Assembly: GCA_965222505.1 (NCBI GenBank) | Contig: OZ244956.1 | Coordinates: 2,418,001-2,482,000, forward strand | DNA: 64,000 bases | Origin: G965222505 sp965222505 | GTDB taxonomy: Bacteria > Bacteroidota > Rhodothermia > Rhodothermales > DATKEJ01 | Direction: 5' to 3' | The notes under the pieces: generated by a model | What the model was told of the DNA's origin: nothing | What the model saw: the letters and a program-made list of their open reading frames with translations, nothing else | Databases searched by the model: none | Part shown: in pieces, positions 34,859 to 43,525 of the stretch | Layout: every line of letters begins with the position of its first letter | How positions within the stretch are numbered: the first letter of the stretch is position 1 | Position numbers and translations under genes: made by a program

Positions 34859-35614
34859 ATGTACCGTAACCTCTGTTTCTTTTTCGCCGTCGCACTTGCA
34901 GCCTGCTCCCAACCCGCCGCGCCCACACCCGACGTCGTTCCGGAACCGGAAGCCTCCGCCGTCCGCGTCTGTGTGATGCAGGACAAAAGTGGTAGCGCCC
35001 GCAAGCAACGGACCCCGCAAATAACCTTGGAACACCTTGTTCCGGTCACCCACCTGTTACGCGAACGGGGCGGAGAACTTGCCCTCGGCCTGATCGACGA
35101 TGACAGCAACCAGGGCCTGATCCGGTTGCATGTACCCCTTCCCGAGCCGGTACCCGTGGCCCCGGAACGCGAAGGGAACCGCTTCAAATACCAGGAAGCC
35201 CTGCGCGCCTACGAAACCGTCCGGGCCGAATTTGAGCGCACGGAAGGACGCCGCCACAAAACGGTTGACCAAAACCTGGAACACTTTCGGCAAGATACCG
35301 GAGCCCTCCTATCCACCCCAGCCCGTTCCCGCCGGACTGACGTGTTCGGTGCCGTCACGCGGTGTGAGAAATTCCTGAATGAACCGGCACATGGACCGCT
35401 GGAACGCTACCTCGTGCTCATCACCGATGCCGAGGATACAGCAAGCGGCACCTTCGTCCCCGAACCGCTACAAAGCGAAGCCCACCTGCTTCTGGTCAAC
35501 GGCATGCCCGGCCTGGGCGACCTCGCCGCCCTGGGCCCCATTCGGTTTGAGTCGATCACCAGTGCCATTCGCTACATCGTTACCCCTTCCACCCCGAACG
35601 AAAACCAGCCATGA
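34859..35614 (+). CDS. Lipoprotein with vWA-like domain
   Basis: This 251-residue protein has a lipoprotein signal (CFFFAVALAACSQP, lipobox ALAAC). The mature part starts with a Pro-rich linker and then VRVCVMQDKSGSARKQRTP, where DKSGS corresponds to the DxSxS metal site of von Willebrand A domains. A later strand YLVLITDAEDTASG fits the second metal-binding loop. The middle has a charged helix pair (KYQEALRAYETVRAEFER). I infer an outer-membrane- or inner-membrane-anchored vWA protein that binds a partner. It is the first gene of a five-gene operon; its stop overlaps the next start by 4 bp. vWA proteins often work with AAA+ ATPases, and one is encoded three genes downstream. Confidence 0.65.
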   Translation: MYRNLCFFFAVALAACSQPAAPTPDVVPEPEASAVRVCVMQDKSGSARKQRTPQITLEHLVPVTHLLRERGGELALGLIDDDSNQGLIRLHVPLPEPVPVAPEREGNRFKYQEALRAYETVRAEFERTEGRRHKTVDQNLEHFRQDTGALLSTPARSRRTDVFGAVTRCEKFLNEPAHGPLERYLVLITDAEDTASGTFVPEPLQSEAHLLLVNGMPGLGDLAALGPIRFESITSAIRYIVTPSTPNENQP

Positions 35615-36699
35615 CCACAGAACAAAAAATCATCCGTCGCCGCAAACGGCAATCTGTTCAGCGCAGCATGGCAGCCGTGCAGCAACAGGCTGGGCGCGCC
35701 GCCCAGGCCCAGAAGGAACGCGATCGTCGGGAAACGAAGAAGACCGCCTTCGATGCTACATACCAGGATGTGTCTCAGGCCAGCCCAAGTAAACGCATGG
35801 GCCTCATATTTCTCGGTGTAGCGGCCCCGCTTTCGGCGCTATTGGTAGACTACCTGCTGCTGAGTGGCCCGGCAGAGTACCTCATCGACGTTACAGGCCG
35901 CATCAAGGGCATATGGGCGGATGTGGCCCTGGTGCTCATCCCCACGGCCATCGTGATCATCGAAATGGGCATCAGCGGTTGGTCGGCGCTGAAACGGGAG
36001 ACCCTTCATGCCCTGGAAGAGGAGGTCCGGCCCAAAGACCGGCTGGCCTATATCGGCACCAAGGTCCTGGGGCTGTTAACGGTACTGGCCGTCACGGCTG
36101 CCGTCGTTGCCACGCAGATGGCCGGAGGGGCCACCGAGGCGGGTTACTTTGGTTCCTTACTCACTTTTCAGGTCGCCCTTACCCTGGTACTGCACGCCAT
36201 GGTCGGCCTGAGTGAGCCCGGCCACACCGGGCGCGTCTATGCCCTCTATGCCTGGCGCAAAGGCCGCCATGAGCGCGCCCTCATCCGGCTGGATCGCCGG
36301 GAACAAGCTGCCACGCAAGCCGCCGGACAAGCCTATGCCGATTATGAAGAGCGCCTGCGGGCCTTCAACACGCGCTACCCCGAAGGTCCGATCTCGGTCG
36401 GCCCCTTTAGCCGGTCCACACGCGAAGTCCTAAACGCCTATTTCGGCTTCACCGCCATTGCCCTCGATGCTGAACAACCGATGCCGGAAGGAATCGGCAC
36501 CGAACCCGGCCCTGCGGGAGCCACGCCCCCTGAACAACCGGTACCGTCTGATCCAGCCCAGTCTGGCCCGGCGGCCGAAGCGAACTTTGCCCCTTCCGGA
36601 GACGGGGCCCCCTTGTTTGATGCTCCCGATGAAGAAGGAGCCGATTACCTCCGGACCATCCTCGAACAACGCCGTCGTGACAACGACAGTATGCTTTAA
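35611..36699 (+). CDS. Membrane protein with four predicted helices
   Basis: I do not recognise this 362-residue protein. Residues 1-60 are basic and probably coiled (RRRKRQSVQRS, then AQAQKERDRRETKK). Four hydrophobic segments follow at about 63-84, 101-124, 145-170 and 180-200 (for example MGLIFLGVAAPLSALLVDYL and ADVALVLIPTAIVIIEMGIS). After them comes a cytoplasmic-looking helical stretch (RHERALIRLDRREQAATQAA), then a Pro/Gly/Glu-rich disordered tail and a short final helix LRTILEQRRRDN. It starts at ATGA overlapping the lipoprotein stop. It may anchor the complex made by the operon's other products; this is inference from position only. Confidence 0.6.
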   Translation: MTTEQKIIRRRKRQSVQRSMAAVQQQAGRAAQAQKERDRRETKKTAFDATYQDVSQASPSKRMGLIFLGVAAPLSALLVDYLLLSGPAEYLIDVTGRIKGIWADVALVLIPTAIVIIEMGISGWSALKRETLHALEEEVRPKDRLAYIGTKVLGLLTVLAVTAAVVATQMAGGATEAGYFGSLLTFQVALTLVLHAMVGLSEPGHTGRVYALYAWRKGRHERALIRLDRREQAATQAAGQAYADYEERLRAFNTRYPEGPISVGPFSRSTREVLNAYFGFTAIALDAEQPMPEGIGTEPGPAGATPPEQPVPSDPAQSGPAAEANFAPSGDGAPLFDAPDEEGADYLRTILEQRRRDNDSML

Positions 36700-36718
36700 C
36701 CCCAAACCCGATACCGAT

Positions 36719-37555
36719 ATGTCTGCTGTTACCTCTCGCCCACGTGTACAGGGCGTAACCATGCAAGCCGGGCGCACCCTCGTTTCTGGAAGTACCCTCT
36801 TGATCGGGGCCGGCCTTGCCCTTTCCGCCGTCGCGTTTCGTGCCTGTAAGAAAGCCATCGATCAGATGGAAAACGGCCTGCTTCACGCACCGGATCAGGC
36901 CCACCTCACCGCCAGCGGTGCTGCTTCAACCCTACAACAGGGCAACCTGACGGACATCGAACGTATCCGGGCTGAGACCCTGGTACAGGCATCAGCCTAT
37001 CATACGGCCTCCCCGGCCCCGCTGCAGCAACCGATGGCCCGGTTGGTACAAAGCACCACGGTTGCCGAAGCCAAGGCTGCCCAGCAATTGGTGATGGAAA
37101 CCCTGGCCGGAGTACATCGGCAATCCTTTGCCGGGCAACTGGTCGAGGCCTGCCGCTTTGCCTCCGCCGAGGCAGGCTTTGAAACCATCACAGCCGCCGA
37201 ACAGCGCGGAGACCGGTGGCGCGTGGTTGCCGAAAACCAGGCTGGCCATGCCCTCGTCACGGAAATTAAGGTCCCCAACACAGGCACACCCACCATGGCT
37301 ACCGAGATCATCGGCCTGCATGACGGCACGTGTCAGACCCTCCTAGACCGGTACGATCAGGCCCTGGAGCGCCGGGGCGTCCGGGGGGTAAAGCCGGTGC
37401 GCATGTTCACCGGGGGTGTCTGTGAAACCGCCGCCGCACGGACCTTCGCCAAGCACTGGAAAAAAAGGGTACGTGCCCAAAAGGCCAGGGTCAAGCCCGC
37501 TGCCTCGAAACGGACCCGGCGCCGAAAGCGCAATCAAACCCTCCATCGGAAATAA
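36719..37555 (+). CDS. Unknown protein with N-terminal membrane segment and basic tail
   Basis: This 278-residue protein is not recognised. The start at 36719 is chosen because it lies 20 bp after the previous stop; an earlier in-frame ATG is inside the upstream gene. Residues 19-45 hold one hydrophobic segment (SGSTLLIGAGLALSAVAF). A compact domain near residues 135-240 has the strands GFETITAAEQRGDRWRVVAE and GHALVTEIKVPN and the segment IIGLHDGTCQTLLDRYDQAL. The last 35 residues are very rich in Lys and Arg (RTRRRKRNQT), suggesting nucleic acid binding. It belongs to the same operon as the vWA lipoprotein and the AAA+ ATPase, although a 100-bp gap with a palindrome follows it. Confidence 0.55.
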   Translation: MSAVTSRPRVQGVTMQAGRTLVSGSTLLIGAGLALSAVAFRACKKAIDQMENGLLHAPDQAHLTASGAASTLQQGNLTDIERIRAETLVQASAYHTASPAPLQQPMARLVQSTTVAEAKAAQQLVMETLAGVHRQSFAGQLVEACRFASAEAGFETITAAEQRGDRWRVVAENQAGHALVTEIKVPNTGTPTMATEIIGLHDGTCQTLLDRYDQALERRGVRGVKPVRMFTGGVCETAAARTFAKHWKKRVRAQKARVKPAASKRTRRRKRNQTLHRK

Positions 37556-37576
37556 ACCCTGAGGCGCCGGCCCGAA

Positions 37577-37588
37577 ATGGAATTCCAT
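37577..37588. promoter_or_regulatory. Palindromic operator candidate, copy 3
   Basis: ATGGAATTCCAT, a perfect 12-bp palindrome, lies in the 100-bp gap 68 bp before the AAA+ ATPase start. It shares the core TGGAATTCCA with copies 1 and 2. Confidence 0.5.
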
Positions 37589-37655
37589 CAGAACAGGGGA
37601 ATCCTCTTTCGGCTTCCGAAATTCCCCACTCCCCGAACAAACCCGACATGAACCC

Positions 37656-39431
37656 ATGGCCCACCCGACTGACACCCTGCTTGATGCCTACAACGCCGGG
37701 CACCGCGCCCTGCTGCTTACTGGCCGCAGCCTCTACGACCTCGTCGTCAACCCGGAAGGCCGGGTCGTTACCCTGATCGAGGAAATCCGGCACCGTATGC
37801 GTCAGACCCACGGCATGTTGCTCATCAGCTACAGCAGATCTGCTGGCCTGGACTGGGACGAGGTGCGCCTCACAGACCAACGGGACCAGCAACGGATTCA
37901 GACGGTGCTGCATGAACACGGTTTACGTAACGTCACCCCAGGTGAACATGAATTTGTGCGCGTCTTACGGGGCGTCGCCTCCCTCGCCCGCACCATGACG
38001 GAGGGCCTCGCCTGGGCAGATGGTACACCGATGCGCTTTTTGTTCTTGTTCGAGTTCGCCGAACATCTCACCCCAAATCAGTCCGGCGGCTCCCCTGCCG
38101 ACGAAGACATGATGGCCTCGGAGTTGGCCTTTGTGCTGGGCAACAGCCTGGCCCTGCGAAAATCCGGCAACCTGATGGTGTTTCACGGGCGCGAAGGCCT
38201 CATCGATCCGCTCGCCACTTCTGCACTTTACCCCCTGCATGTACCTCAACCGGGCGAGGCGGAAAAATGGGTTCTTTTGGATGCCCTTAAGACGGTCTAT
38301 CCCGAGGCCACCTTTGCCCCGGAACTCACCCCTGAAGTGATCGCCCGGCTTTCGGCCAACACCCCCAACCGAAGCCTGGAAACCCAGGTACGCGTTTCGG
38401 ACTGCCTGAAGGAGCCGGTACGGGCCGAGGCCCTGATGGCCGCCAAAAGTCGCGATGTTGAAACCCTGACCGAGCATACACTCACCGTGCTTGACACGCG
38501 GCGTGTGGAAAAAGTTCGGCTACATGGCCGCAACATCACCTGTGCCTCCGAAGCCCTGATGGCCTTTGGTAACGCCCTCCTAGCTGGTAACCCCCACATG
38601 CCGGCCAACGTACTCCTCGTCGGGCCACCCGGTACAGGCAAGACGGTGCTGGCCCTTTTAGCCGCACGGGAGGCACGGGCTTCGGCCTACCAGATGCATT
38701 CTCCCAAAGGGGGGATCGTCGGGCAAACCGAACGGCAGGTACGGCTCCAGATGCAGGGCATGAGCGCATGGACCCCGAACGTCACCTTTGTTGACGAAAT
38801 CACCGAAGCTCTGCCGCTGGAGCGTAGCGCGTTCGATGGAGACTCTGGGGCAAGCCGGGCCGTAACGGCAGCCCTCCTGACGGCCCTCTCAGACGGCACC
38901 AGGCGGGGTCGCTCGCTACTGATTGCAACAACCAACTGCCCCTGGCGCATGGGCGCGGCCATGCGAAGTCGGTTTACCCTGCTGCCGGTTCTGCACCCCC
39001 TGCCAGAAGACTATCCGGGTATCATCCAGGTGCTGGTCGAACGGCTCACCCAGGGGGAAGCAACCGTAGACCCCGCCTCGGAACGCATCCGGGAAGCAGG
39101 TGCCCTGTTCTACCACAAAGGGGCCACTCCGCGAGAAATCGAACATGAACTGGACCAAGCCTTGTTGTTTGAAGGCCACCTGGATGCCCCGGCCATTCAA
39201 CGCGCCGCCGGATCCCTCTGCCCCGTCGCAGACCGAACCTCTGCGATCTACGCTGATCTGTGGGCCATCCGGGCGTGTAGTTCACGGCGCTATCTACCCT
39301 GGAACCATGCCCCGGAGATCTACCCCTTCCCGGCCCACCTCAAAGACCTGATTGACCCCACAACGGGTGTAGTAAACCATTCGGCCCTCGATCGCAAGAT
39401 TGCCGAGCTAAAACCCCATGCCAATGTTTGA
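37656..39431 (+). CDS. AAA+ ATPase with degenerate first ATPase-like domain
   Basis: In this 591-residue protein the C-terminal half is a classic AAA+ module: Walker A VLLVGPPGTGKTVLALLAAR (about residue 330), Walker B NVTFVDEITEALPLE, a sensor-1 strand SLLIATTNCPWRMG, an arginine finger candidate AAMRSRF, and a lid with GATPREIEHELDQALL. The N-terminal 300 residues have ATPase-like strands (MLLISYSRSAGLDW, RFLFLFEFAEHL, NLMVFHGREG) but no P-loop, as in Ycf46-like two-tier ATPases. Such machines remodel or unfold partner proteins. The neighbouring vWA lipoprotein and basic protein are possible partners. Its stop overlaps the next start by 14 bp. Confidence 0.75.
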   Translation: MAHPTDTLLDAYNAGHRALLLTGRSLYDLVVNPEGRVVTLIEEIRHRMRQTHGMLLISYSRSAGLDWDEVRLTDQRDQQRIQTVLHEHGLRNVTPGEHEFVRVLRGVASLARTMTEGLAWADGTPMRFLFLFEFAEHLTPNQSGGSPADEDMMASELAFVLGNSLALRKSGNLMVFHGREGLIDPLATSALYPLHVPQPGEAEKWVLLDALKTVYPEATFAPELTPEVIARLSANTPNRSLETQVRVSDCLKEPVRAEALMAAKSRDVETLTEHTLTVLDTRRVEKVRLHGRNITCASEALMAFGNALLAGNPHMPANVLLVGPPGTGKTVLALLAAREARASAYQMHSPKGGIVGQTERQVRLQMQGMSAWTPNVTFVDEITEALPLERSAFDGDSGASRAVTAALLTALSDGTRRGRSLLIATTNCPWRMGAAMRSRFTLLPVLHPLPEDYPGIIQVLVERLTQGEATVDPASERIREAGALFYHKGATPREIEHELDQALLFEGHLDAPAIQRAAGSLCPVADRTSAIYADLWAIRACSSRRYLPWNHAPEIYPFPAHLKDLIDPTTGVVNHSALDRKIAELKPHANV

Positions 39432-40500
39432 TGCCACGGCTTGTCCCACCAAAGTACACCATGCCCTCTCCCGGTACCTGAATGAGGCCTACCGCGACCC
39501 AGGCACCCGCCAGGCTCACCTCCTGGGAACAGGTCCGGTACGTGCCCTAGAACAAAAACTTTGCGCATGGTACGGAAAACGCTACGCCCTGTGCATGGCC
39601 AATGCCACAGGCGCCCTCTGGGCGATTGCACGGGCACGGAAGGTAAAGGGGTCCAGCTTCATTACTTCCGCCCTGGGCTACGGTGCAAGCATCGCGGGCT
39701 TCCTGCAAGCAGGCGCTTATCCCCTGTTTGCCGATATCGACCCTGAAACCCTGACCCTTTCCCCCGAAACGACCCGAAGGGCGCTACGGCCGGATACACA
39801 TATTTTGCTCTCCGTTGACCTTTTCGGCACACCTGCAGATGATGAAGCCCTGGCACGGGTCGCACAAGCCCACGGCCTCTACTATGTAGCCGATGCCGCG
39901 CAAAGTTTCGGTGCCCGGATCTCAGGCCGCCCTGCAAGTAGCCTAGCCGATGCCATCGTCCTCTCCTTCACCACTGGAAAAGCGCTCTGGGCAGGCGAAG
40001 GAGCCGCCGTGCTTACCAACGATGCCAAACTCTATGAACAACTCATCGGGCTCACCCAACACCCCTATCGCCAGAAACGGGACCTGCGCCTGGGAACCTA
40101 TAACACATTCGGACTCAACCTGCGTATCCACCCCCTTGCAGCCGTCTGGGCACTAGCAGATTTTGAAGGGGCGCTTACCCGGCTTTCAAACCGGCAACGC
40201 AGGGCCCAATCCTGGCTCAACAGACTACATGACGCCGGGCTCATCACCTCACCTGTGCACCATACCCGCAACATCGAACCGGCCTACTTCGCCGTAACGG
40301 CAGCCTGGCAACGGGGGCCTCGCGCGGACGCGGCCCAACAACGCCTCGGTCCCAATGTTCGGGTGGCACCCCTTCCGGCCAGCGTGCTGTACCGGCAACC
40401 GGATTTTGTACCTGCCAAGGTCCGGATCTGCCCGCTTGCGGAAACCCATGCCGGCTTTGCCCTTCAGCCGGTTGGTCCGGCAATACGACAGCCTGAATAA
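39418..40500 (+). CDS. DegT/DnrJ/EryC1-family PLP enzyme
   Basis: This 360-residue protein belongs to the sugar-aminotransferase-like DegT family. Near the start it has HLLGTGPVRALEQKLCAWYG, then YALCMANATGALWAIARA, PLFADIDPETLTLSPE, YYVADAAQSFGARISGR with the PLP-binding Asp, and VLSFTTGKALWAGEGAAVLT with the Schiff-base Lys. The last 100 residues are shorter and less conserved than usual, and the stop lies at a junction with a broken gene, so the C-terminus may be altered. A PLP enzyme at the end of a vWA-AAA+ operon is unexpected. Whether it makes an amino sugar or another modification cannot be told. Confidence 0.8.
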   Translation: MPMFDATACPTKVHHALSRYLNEAYRDPGTRQAHLLGTGPVRALEQKLCAWYGKRYALCMANATGALWAIARARKVKGSSFITSALGYGASIAGFLQAGAYPLFADIDPETLTLSPETTRRALRPDTHILLSVDLFGTPADDEALARVAQAHGLYYVADAAQSFGARISGRPASSLADAIVLSFTTGKALWAGEGAAVLTNDAKLYEQLIGLTQHPYRQKRDLRLGTYNTFGLNLRIHPLAAVWALADFEGALTRLSNRQRRAQSWLNRLHDAGLITSPVHHTRNIEPAYFAVTAAWQRGPRADAAQQRLGPNVRVAPLPASVLYRQPDFVPAKVRICPLAETHAGFALQPVGPAIRQPE

Positions 40501-40763
40501 ATGTTTTGGTTGAGGTGGAACAAGTTCGTGGGATCATACTTGTTTTTCAGGGCAACCAGCCGCTCATAGTTTGCACCGTAGGCCGAGCGCACCAGCGCAT
40601 TCCCTTCTTCTCCTAATCCGGCGAAGTTTATGTACATCCCCCCTGGCGAGTAGGGCTCCATTTCTGCCAGATAGGCCCTTGAATAAGCCACCACTTCCTC
40701 ATTTTGTGCCGGGTCATCCCAGATGGCATCCACACTGAGCAGGAACGGGGCCTGACGGCCCAT
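40464..40763 (-). pseudogene. FAD-linked oxidase C-terminal (BBE) fragment
   Basis: About 100 residues match the berberine-bridge-enzyme C-terminal domain of FAD-linked oxidases: YINFAGLGEEGNALVRSAYG, then NYERLVALKNKYDPTNLF and HLNQNI. Full-length relatives have about 450 residues with an FAD-binding domain that is absent here. The final residues after HLNQNI are not typical and lie within the overlap with the DegT gene, so both ends of the fragment are recombination joints. Confidence 0.8.
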
Positions 40764-40765
40764 GA

Positions 40766-41383
40766 ATCACGGTGCACCATGCCCTCTTGGTGTGCCCGTG
40801 CTAAGCCACGGGTAGTTTGAAGGCTGAAGTCGAGCACCTCTTTAAGAGGGATGGGGCCTTGATCAATTTTCTCCTTCAGGGTCTGGCCGGCATAGTAGGC
40901 CATGGCGATAAAGAGCTGCCCTTCTTCGGTTTCTCCAATATCGTAGATGGTACAGATGTTGGGATGGTCGAGCGCAGAAGCAGCCTTGGCTTCATGGATA
41001 AAACGTTCATGGGCCTCTGAGTTACCCCACAGATGAGCGGGCAAAAATTTGAGGGCAACGGTGCGATTGAGTTTTTTATGATGGGCTTTGTAGATGACAC
41101 CCATGCCACCGCCGCCGAGGTGTCCAAGAATTTCGTAGGATCCAAAGTGTTGCCCAACAATGGCAGGAGAGGAGGGGGTCATACCAAAGAGGTCAGCGAG
41201 GAAGCGTTCGAATTGATCGATGGGGCCGGTTTGCGCATGGGCCTGCAGTAAGGAACGAACTTCCCTGCACAATTCCGGCTGATCGCCGCAGGCGGCATCC
41301 AGAAAAGCCTCCCGTTCACCGGGTGGACATTCGAGCGCTGCGTTGAAAAGGTCGCGAAGTTTCGTCCAGGACTTTGAGGACAT
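40766..41383 (-). pseudogene. Ser/Thr protein kinase, truncated at the catalytic loop
   Basis: The N-terminal 205 residues of a Hanks-type kinase are intact: SYEILGHLGGGGMGVIYKAH with the glycine loop, RTVALKFLPAHL with the ATP-binding Lys, NICTIYDIGETEEGQLFIAM, and HQEGMVHRD, where the HRD catalytic motif begins. Exactly there the sequence switches to the oxidase fragment, in a different frame. The DFG and later motifs are missing, so the protein cannot be active. The start at 41383 (SSKSWTKLRDLFNAAL) resembles other kinases of this lineage, including the intact one at 48009. Confidence 0.85.
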
Positions 41384-41445
41384 GCATGTGTATTGCGTGA
41401 GGGAAGACTGGAATCTACGCAATCACAACGGCTTTCGGCAATGCC

Positions 41446-41487
41446 TTATTCCCCCAAACCTACGCGTTCGAAGATGGCGTCTGTGTG
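41446..41487 (-). repeat. Duplicated purB 3' end, left copy
   Basis: This stretch repeats 42227-42268, the last codons of purB (IFERVGLGE and stop), with a few mismatches in 42 bases. With the right copy it flanks the vapBC pair. Confidence 0.75.
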
Positions 41488-41497
41488 ATAAGAGCGA

Positions 41498-41917
41498 TTA
41501 AAGCAACTCCAAGTCACATTGTTTTGCAGCCTTACGCAGGGACTTATCCCGGCTTGCAAGGGGAATACCGTATTGAATAGCCAGGTCCAGATAGCAAGCA
41601 TCATAAATGCTTAACTGATGTGTACGAGCCAGCGCCCGAAGGCGTTGAAAATCTCCCCATGTGGGAGCCTTTTCCACAAAGATAGGAAGTTGACTGAGAT
41701 GATGAGCAAACGCCTCTGCACCATCTTTCGATAAACGTTTCCGTCGTTCAGCAATAACCAGGACGTTTGAGACCTCCCACAGCCATAGTGCTGGACAAAT
41801 GGCAACGGTTTCGGTATCTATCCGCATGCGCTCCAGTACGGCCTGTGTTTCCTCAGTGGTTTCATCTACAAAACACCACGCCATCGTAAAGGAGCAGTCA
41901 AGTACAAATCGGTTCAT
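41498..41917 (-). CDS. vapC: PIN-domain toxin, VapC family
   Basis: This 139-residue protein has the four acidic PIN positions: RFVLDCSFTMAWCF, LWLWEVSNVLVIAERR, LSIYDACYLDLAIQYG and LASRDKSLRKAAKQ. VapC toxins cut tRNA or rRNA and are held inactive by their antitoxin. The start overlaps the stop of the upstream antitoxin gene by 4 bp, the usual toxin-antitoxin arrangement. The pair lies between two copies of the purB 3' end, which suggests recent acquisition. No damage is visible. Confidence 0.9.
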   Translation of the reverse strand: MNRFVLDCSFTMAWCFVDETTEETQAVLERMRIDTETVAICPALWLWEVSNVLVIAERRKRLSKDGAEAFAHHLSQLPIFVEKAPTWGDFQRLRALARTHQLSIYDACYLDLAIQYGIPLASRDKSLRKAAKQCDLELL

Positions 41918-42147
41918 GCAGCCCGACCTTCTTCGATCATATCCTTGAGGTGCAATCCATCCAGCCTGAACTGCTTCTGTAATGCCGAAATGCCCTCAAC
42001 AGCAGCATCGATTTGAGCCTGGGGAGGCCGTTGGTGCCTCTCCTTTTCGGTACCGATATGCTCCAACAATAGCACAGCAAGCCGATCTTGTTCTTCAGCG
42101 GGCAGCTTTGATGCCTGCTCAATAGCACTTTCCAACAGTACCGTCAT
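41914..42147 (-). CDS. vapB: VapB-like antitoxin
   Basis: This 77-residue acidic protein precedes the PIN toxin with a 4-bp overlap. It reads AIEQASKLPAEEQDRLAVLL and ends DGLHLKDMIEEGRAA, the toxin-binding tail. The first half has the LPAEEQD pattern of many antitoxins of PIN toxins. A dyad-rich stretch just upstream (around 42172-42198, with TATA and repeated CGTAT) is a likely autoregulatory operator. Confidence 0.8.
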   Translation of the reverse strand: MTVLLESAIEQASKLPAEEQDRLAVLLLEHIGTEKERHQRPPQAQIDAAVEGISALQKQFRLDGLHLKDMIEEGRAA

Positions 42148-42226
42148 GACCTTATCTCCCTACTCGTCGATATGTATAATCGTATAGTCGTATCAACGTC
42201 TAAGATTTTGATCCCGTTCCGATATG

Positions 42227-43525
42227 TTATTCCCCCAACCCCACGCGTTCGAAGATGGCGTCTACGTGGCGGAGGTGAAACTGGGCGTCGAAGGCGTCTT
42301 CAATGGCGGCGGGGGTGAGGTGTTCACCCAGGGTGGCATCACCCTCTACAATGGCCCGGAAGGGCTGTTGGGTTTCCCAGGCTTGCATGGCCAACGGCTG
42401 CACGGCATCATAGGCGGCCTCCCGGCTCAGGCCCCGGTCAATGAGTTTGTTCAGGAGCCGCTGGCTGAAGGCCAGCCCAAACGTGCGGTCCATGTTCTTC
42501 AGCATGGCGTCCGGGTAGATGAACAGGTTCTCGACCATCCGGGCCATGCGGGCCAGCATGTAATCCAGCAAGATCGTCGCGTCCGGCAGAATCACCCGCT
42601 CGACGGAGGAATGCGAGATGTCCCGTTCATGCCACAAGGCTACGTTTTCATACGCCGAGACCATGTACCCGCGCAGCATCCGGGCACAGCCGGTCAGGTT
42701 TTCAGAGCCGATGGGGTTGCGCTTGTGCGGCATCGATGACGATCCCTTCTGCCCCTTCCGAAAGGCTTCCTCCACCTCCCGCACCTCACTCCGCTGCAAC
42801 CCCCGAATCTCAACGGCAATTTTCTCCAACGTGGCCCCGATGAGGGCCAGGGTGCCCATGTAGTGTGCGTGCCGGTCCCGTTGCAGCACCTGGGTAGAGA
42901 TGGGGGCCGCCTCAAGCCCCAGCCGTTCGCAGGTGAGGCGTTCGATTTCCGGCGGGAGGTGGGCAAACGTCCCGACCGAGCCGGAGAGCTTACCCACACG
43001 GATGCCTTCTGCGGCCTGTTCAAACCGTTCCCGGTTGCGTAACATTTCGGCGTAGTAAAGCGCCATTTTCAGGCCGAAGCTGGTCGGCTCGGCGTGGATG
43101 CCGTGGGTGCGGCCCATCATCAGGGTGCGCTTGTGGGCTTTGGCCTGTTTCGCCAATACCTCCAACATCCGATCAATACCAGCACGCAGAATCACATTAG
43201 CTTTTTTCAAACGGTGTGCCCAGGCGGTATCCACCACATCGGAGGAGGTCAGGCCGTAATGGATCCATTTTTTCTCCTCACCGAGGGTTTCGCTCACCGC
43301 CCGCGTGAACGCAACCACATCATGCCGGGTAATAGCTTCAATTTCGTGGATGCGGTCGAGATCAAAGGCGGCGTTGGCGTAGAGCTTTTCGACATCGGCT
43401 GCGGGGATCACGCCGAGTTGAGACCAGGCCCAGCAAGCCGCCAATTCGACATCAAGCCAGGCTTGGAATTGATTCTGTTCAGTCCAGAGTTTGCCCATCT
43501 CGGGCCGGGTGTAGCGTGCAATCAT
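42227..43525 (-). CDS. purB: Adenylosuccinate lyase
   Basis: PurB catalyses two steps of purine synthesis: release of fumarate from SAICAR and from adenylosuccinate. The 432-residue length is normal. The family signature GSSSMPHKRNPIGSENLTG is present, as are MMGRTHGIHAEPTSFGLKMA with the general acid His and HYGLTSSDVVDTAWAH. The start at 43525 (MIARYTRPEMGKLWTEQ) matches the family N-terminus; a longer frame to 43588 is rejected. Its last 42 bp are duplicated at 41446. It is a housekeeping gene marking chromosomal backbone. Confidence 0.97.
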   Translation of the reverse strand: MIARYTRPEMGKLWTEQNQFQAWLDVELAACWAWSQLGVIPAADVEKLYANAAFDLDRIHEIEAITRHDVVAFTRAVSETLGEEKKWIHYGLTSSDVVDTAWAHRLKKANVILRAGIDRMLEVLAKQAKAHKRTLMMGRTHGIHAEPTSFGLKMALYYAEMLRNRERFEQAAEGIRVGKLSGSVGTFAHLPPEIERLTCERLGLEAAPISTQVLQRDRHAHYMGTLALIGATLEKIAVEIRGLQRSEVREVEEAFRKGQKGSSSMPHKRNPIGSENLTGCARMLRGYMVSAYENVALWHERDISHSSVERVILPDATILLDYMLARMARMVENLFIYPDAMLKNMDRTFGLAFSQRLLNKLIDRGLSREAAYDAVQPLAMQAWETQQPFRAIVEGDATLGEHLTPAAIEDAFDAQFHLRHVDAIFERVGLGE

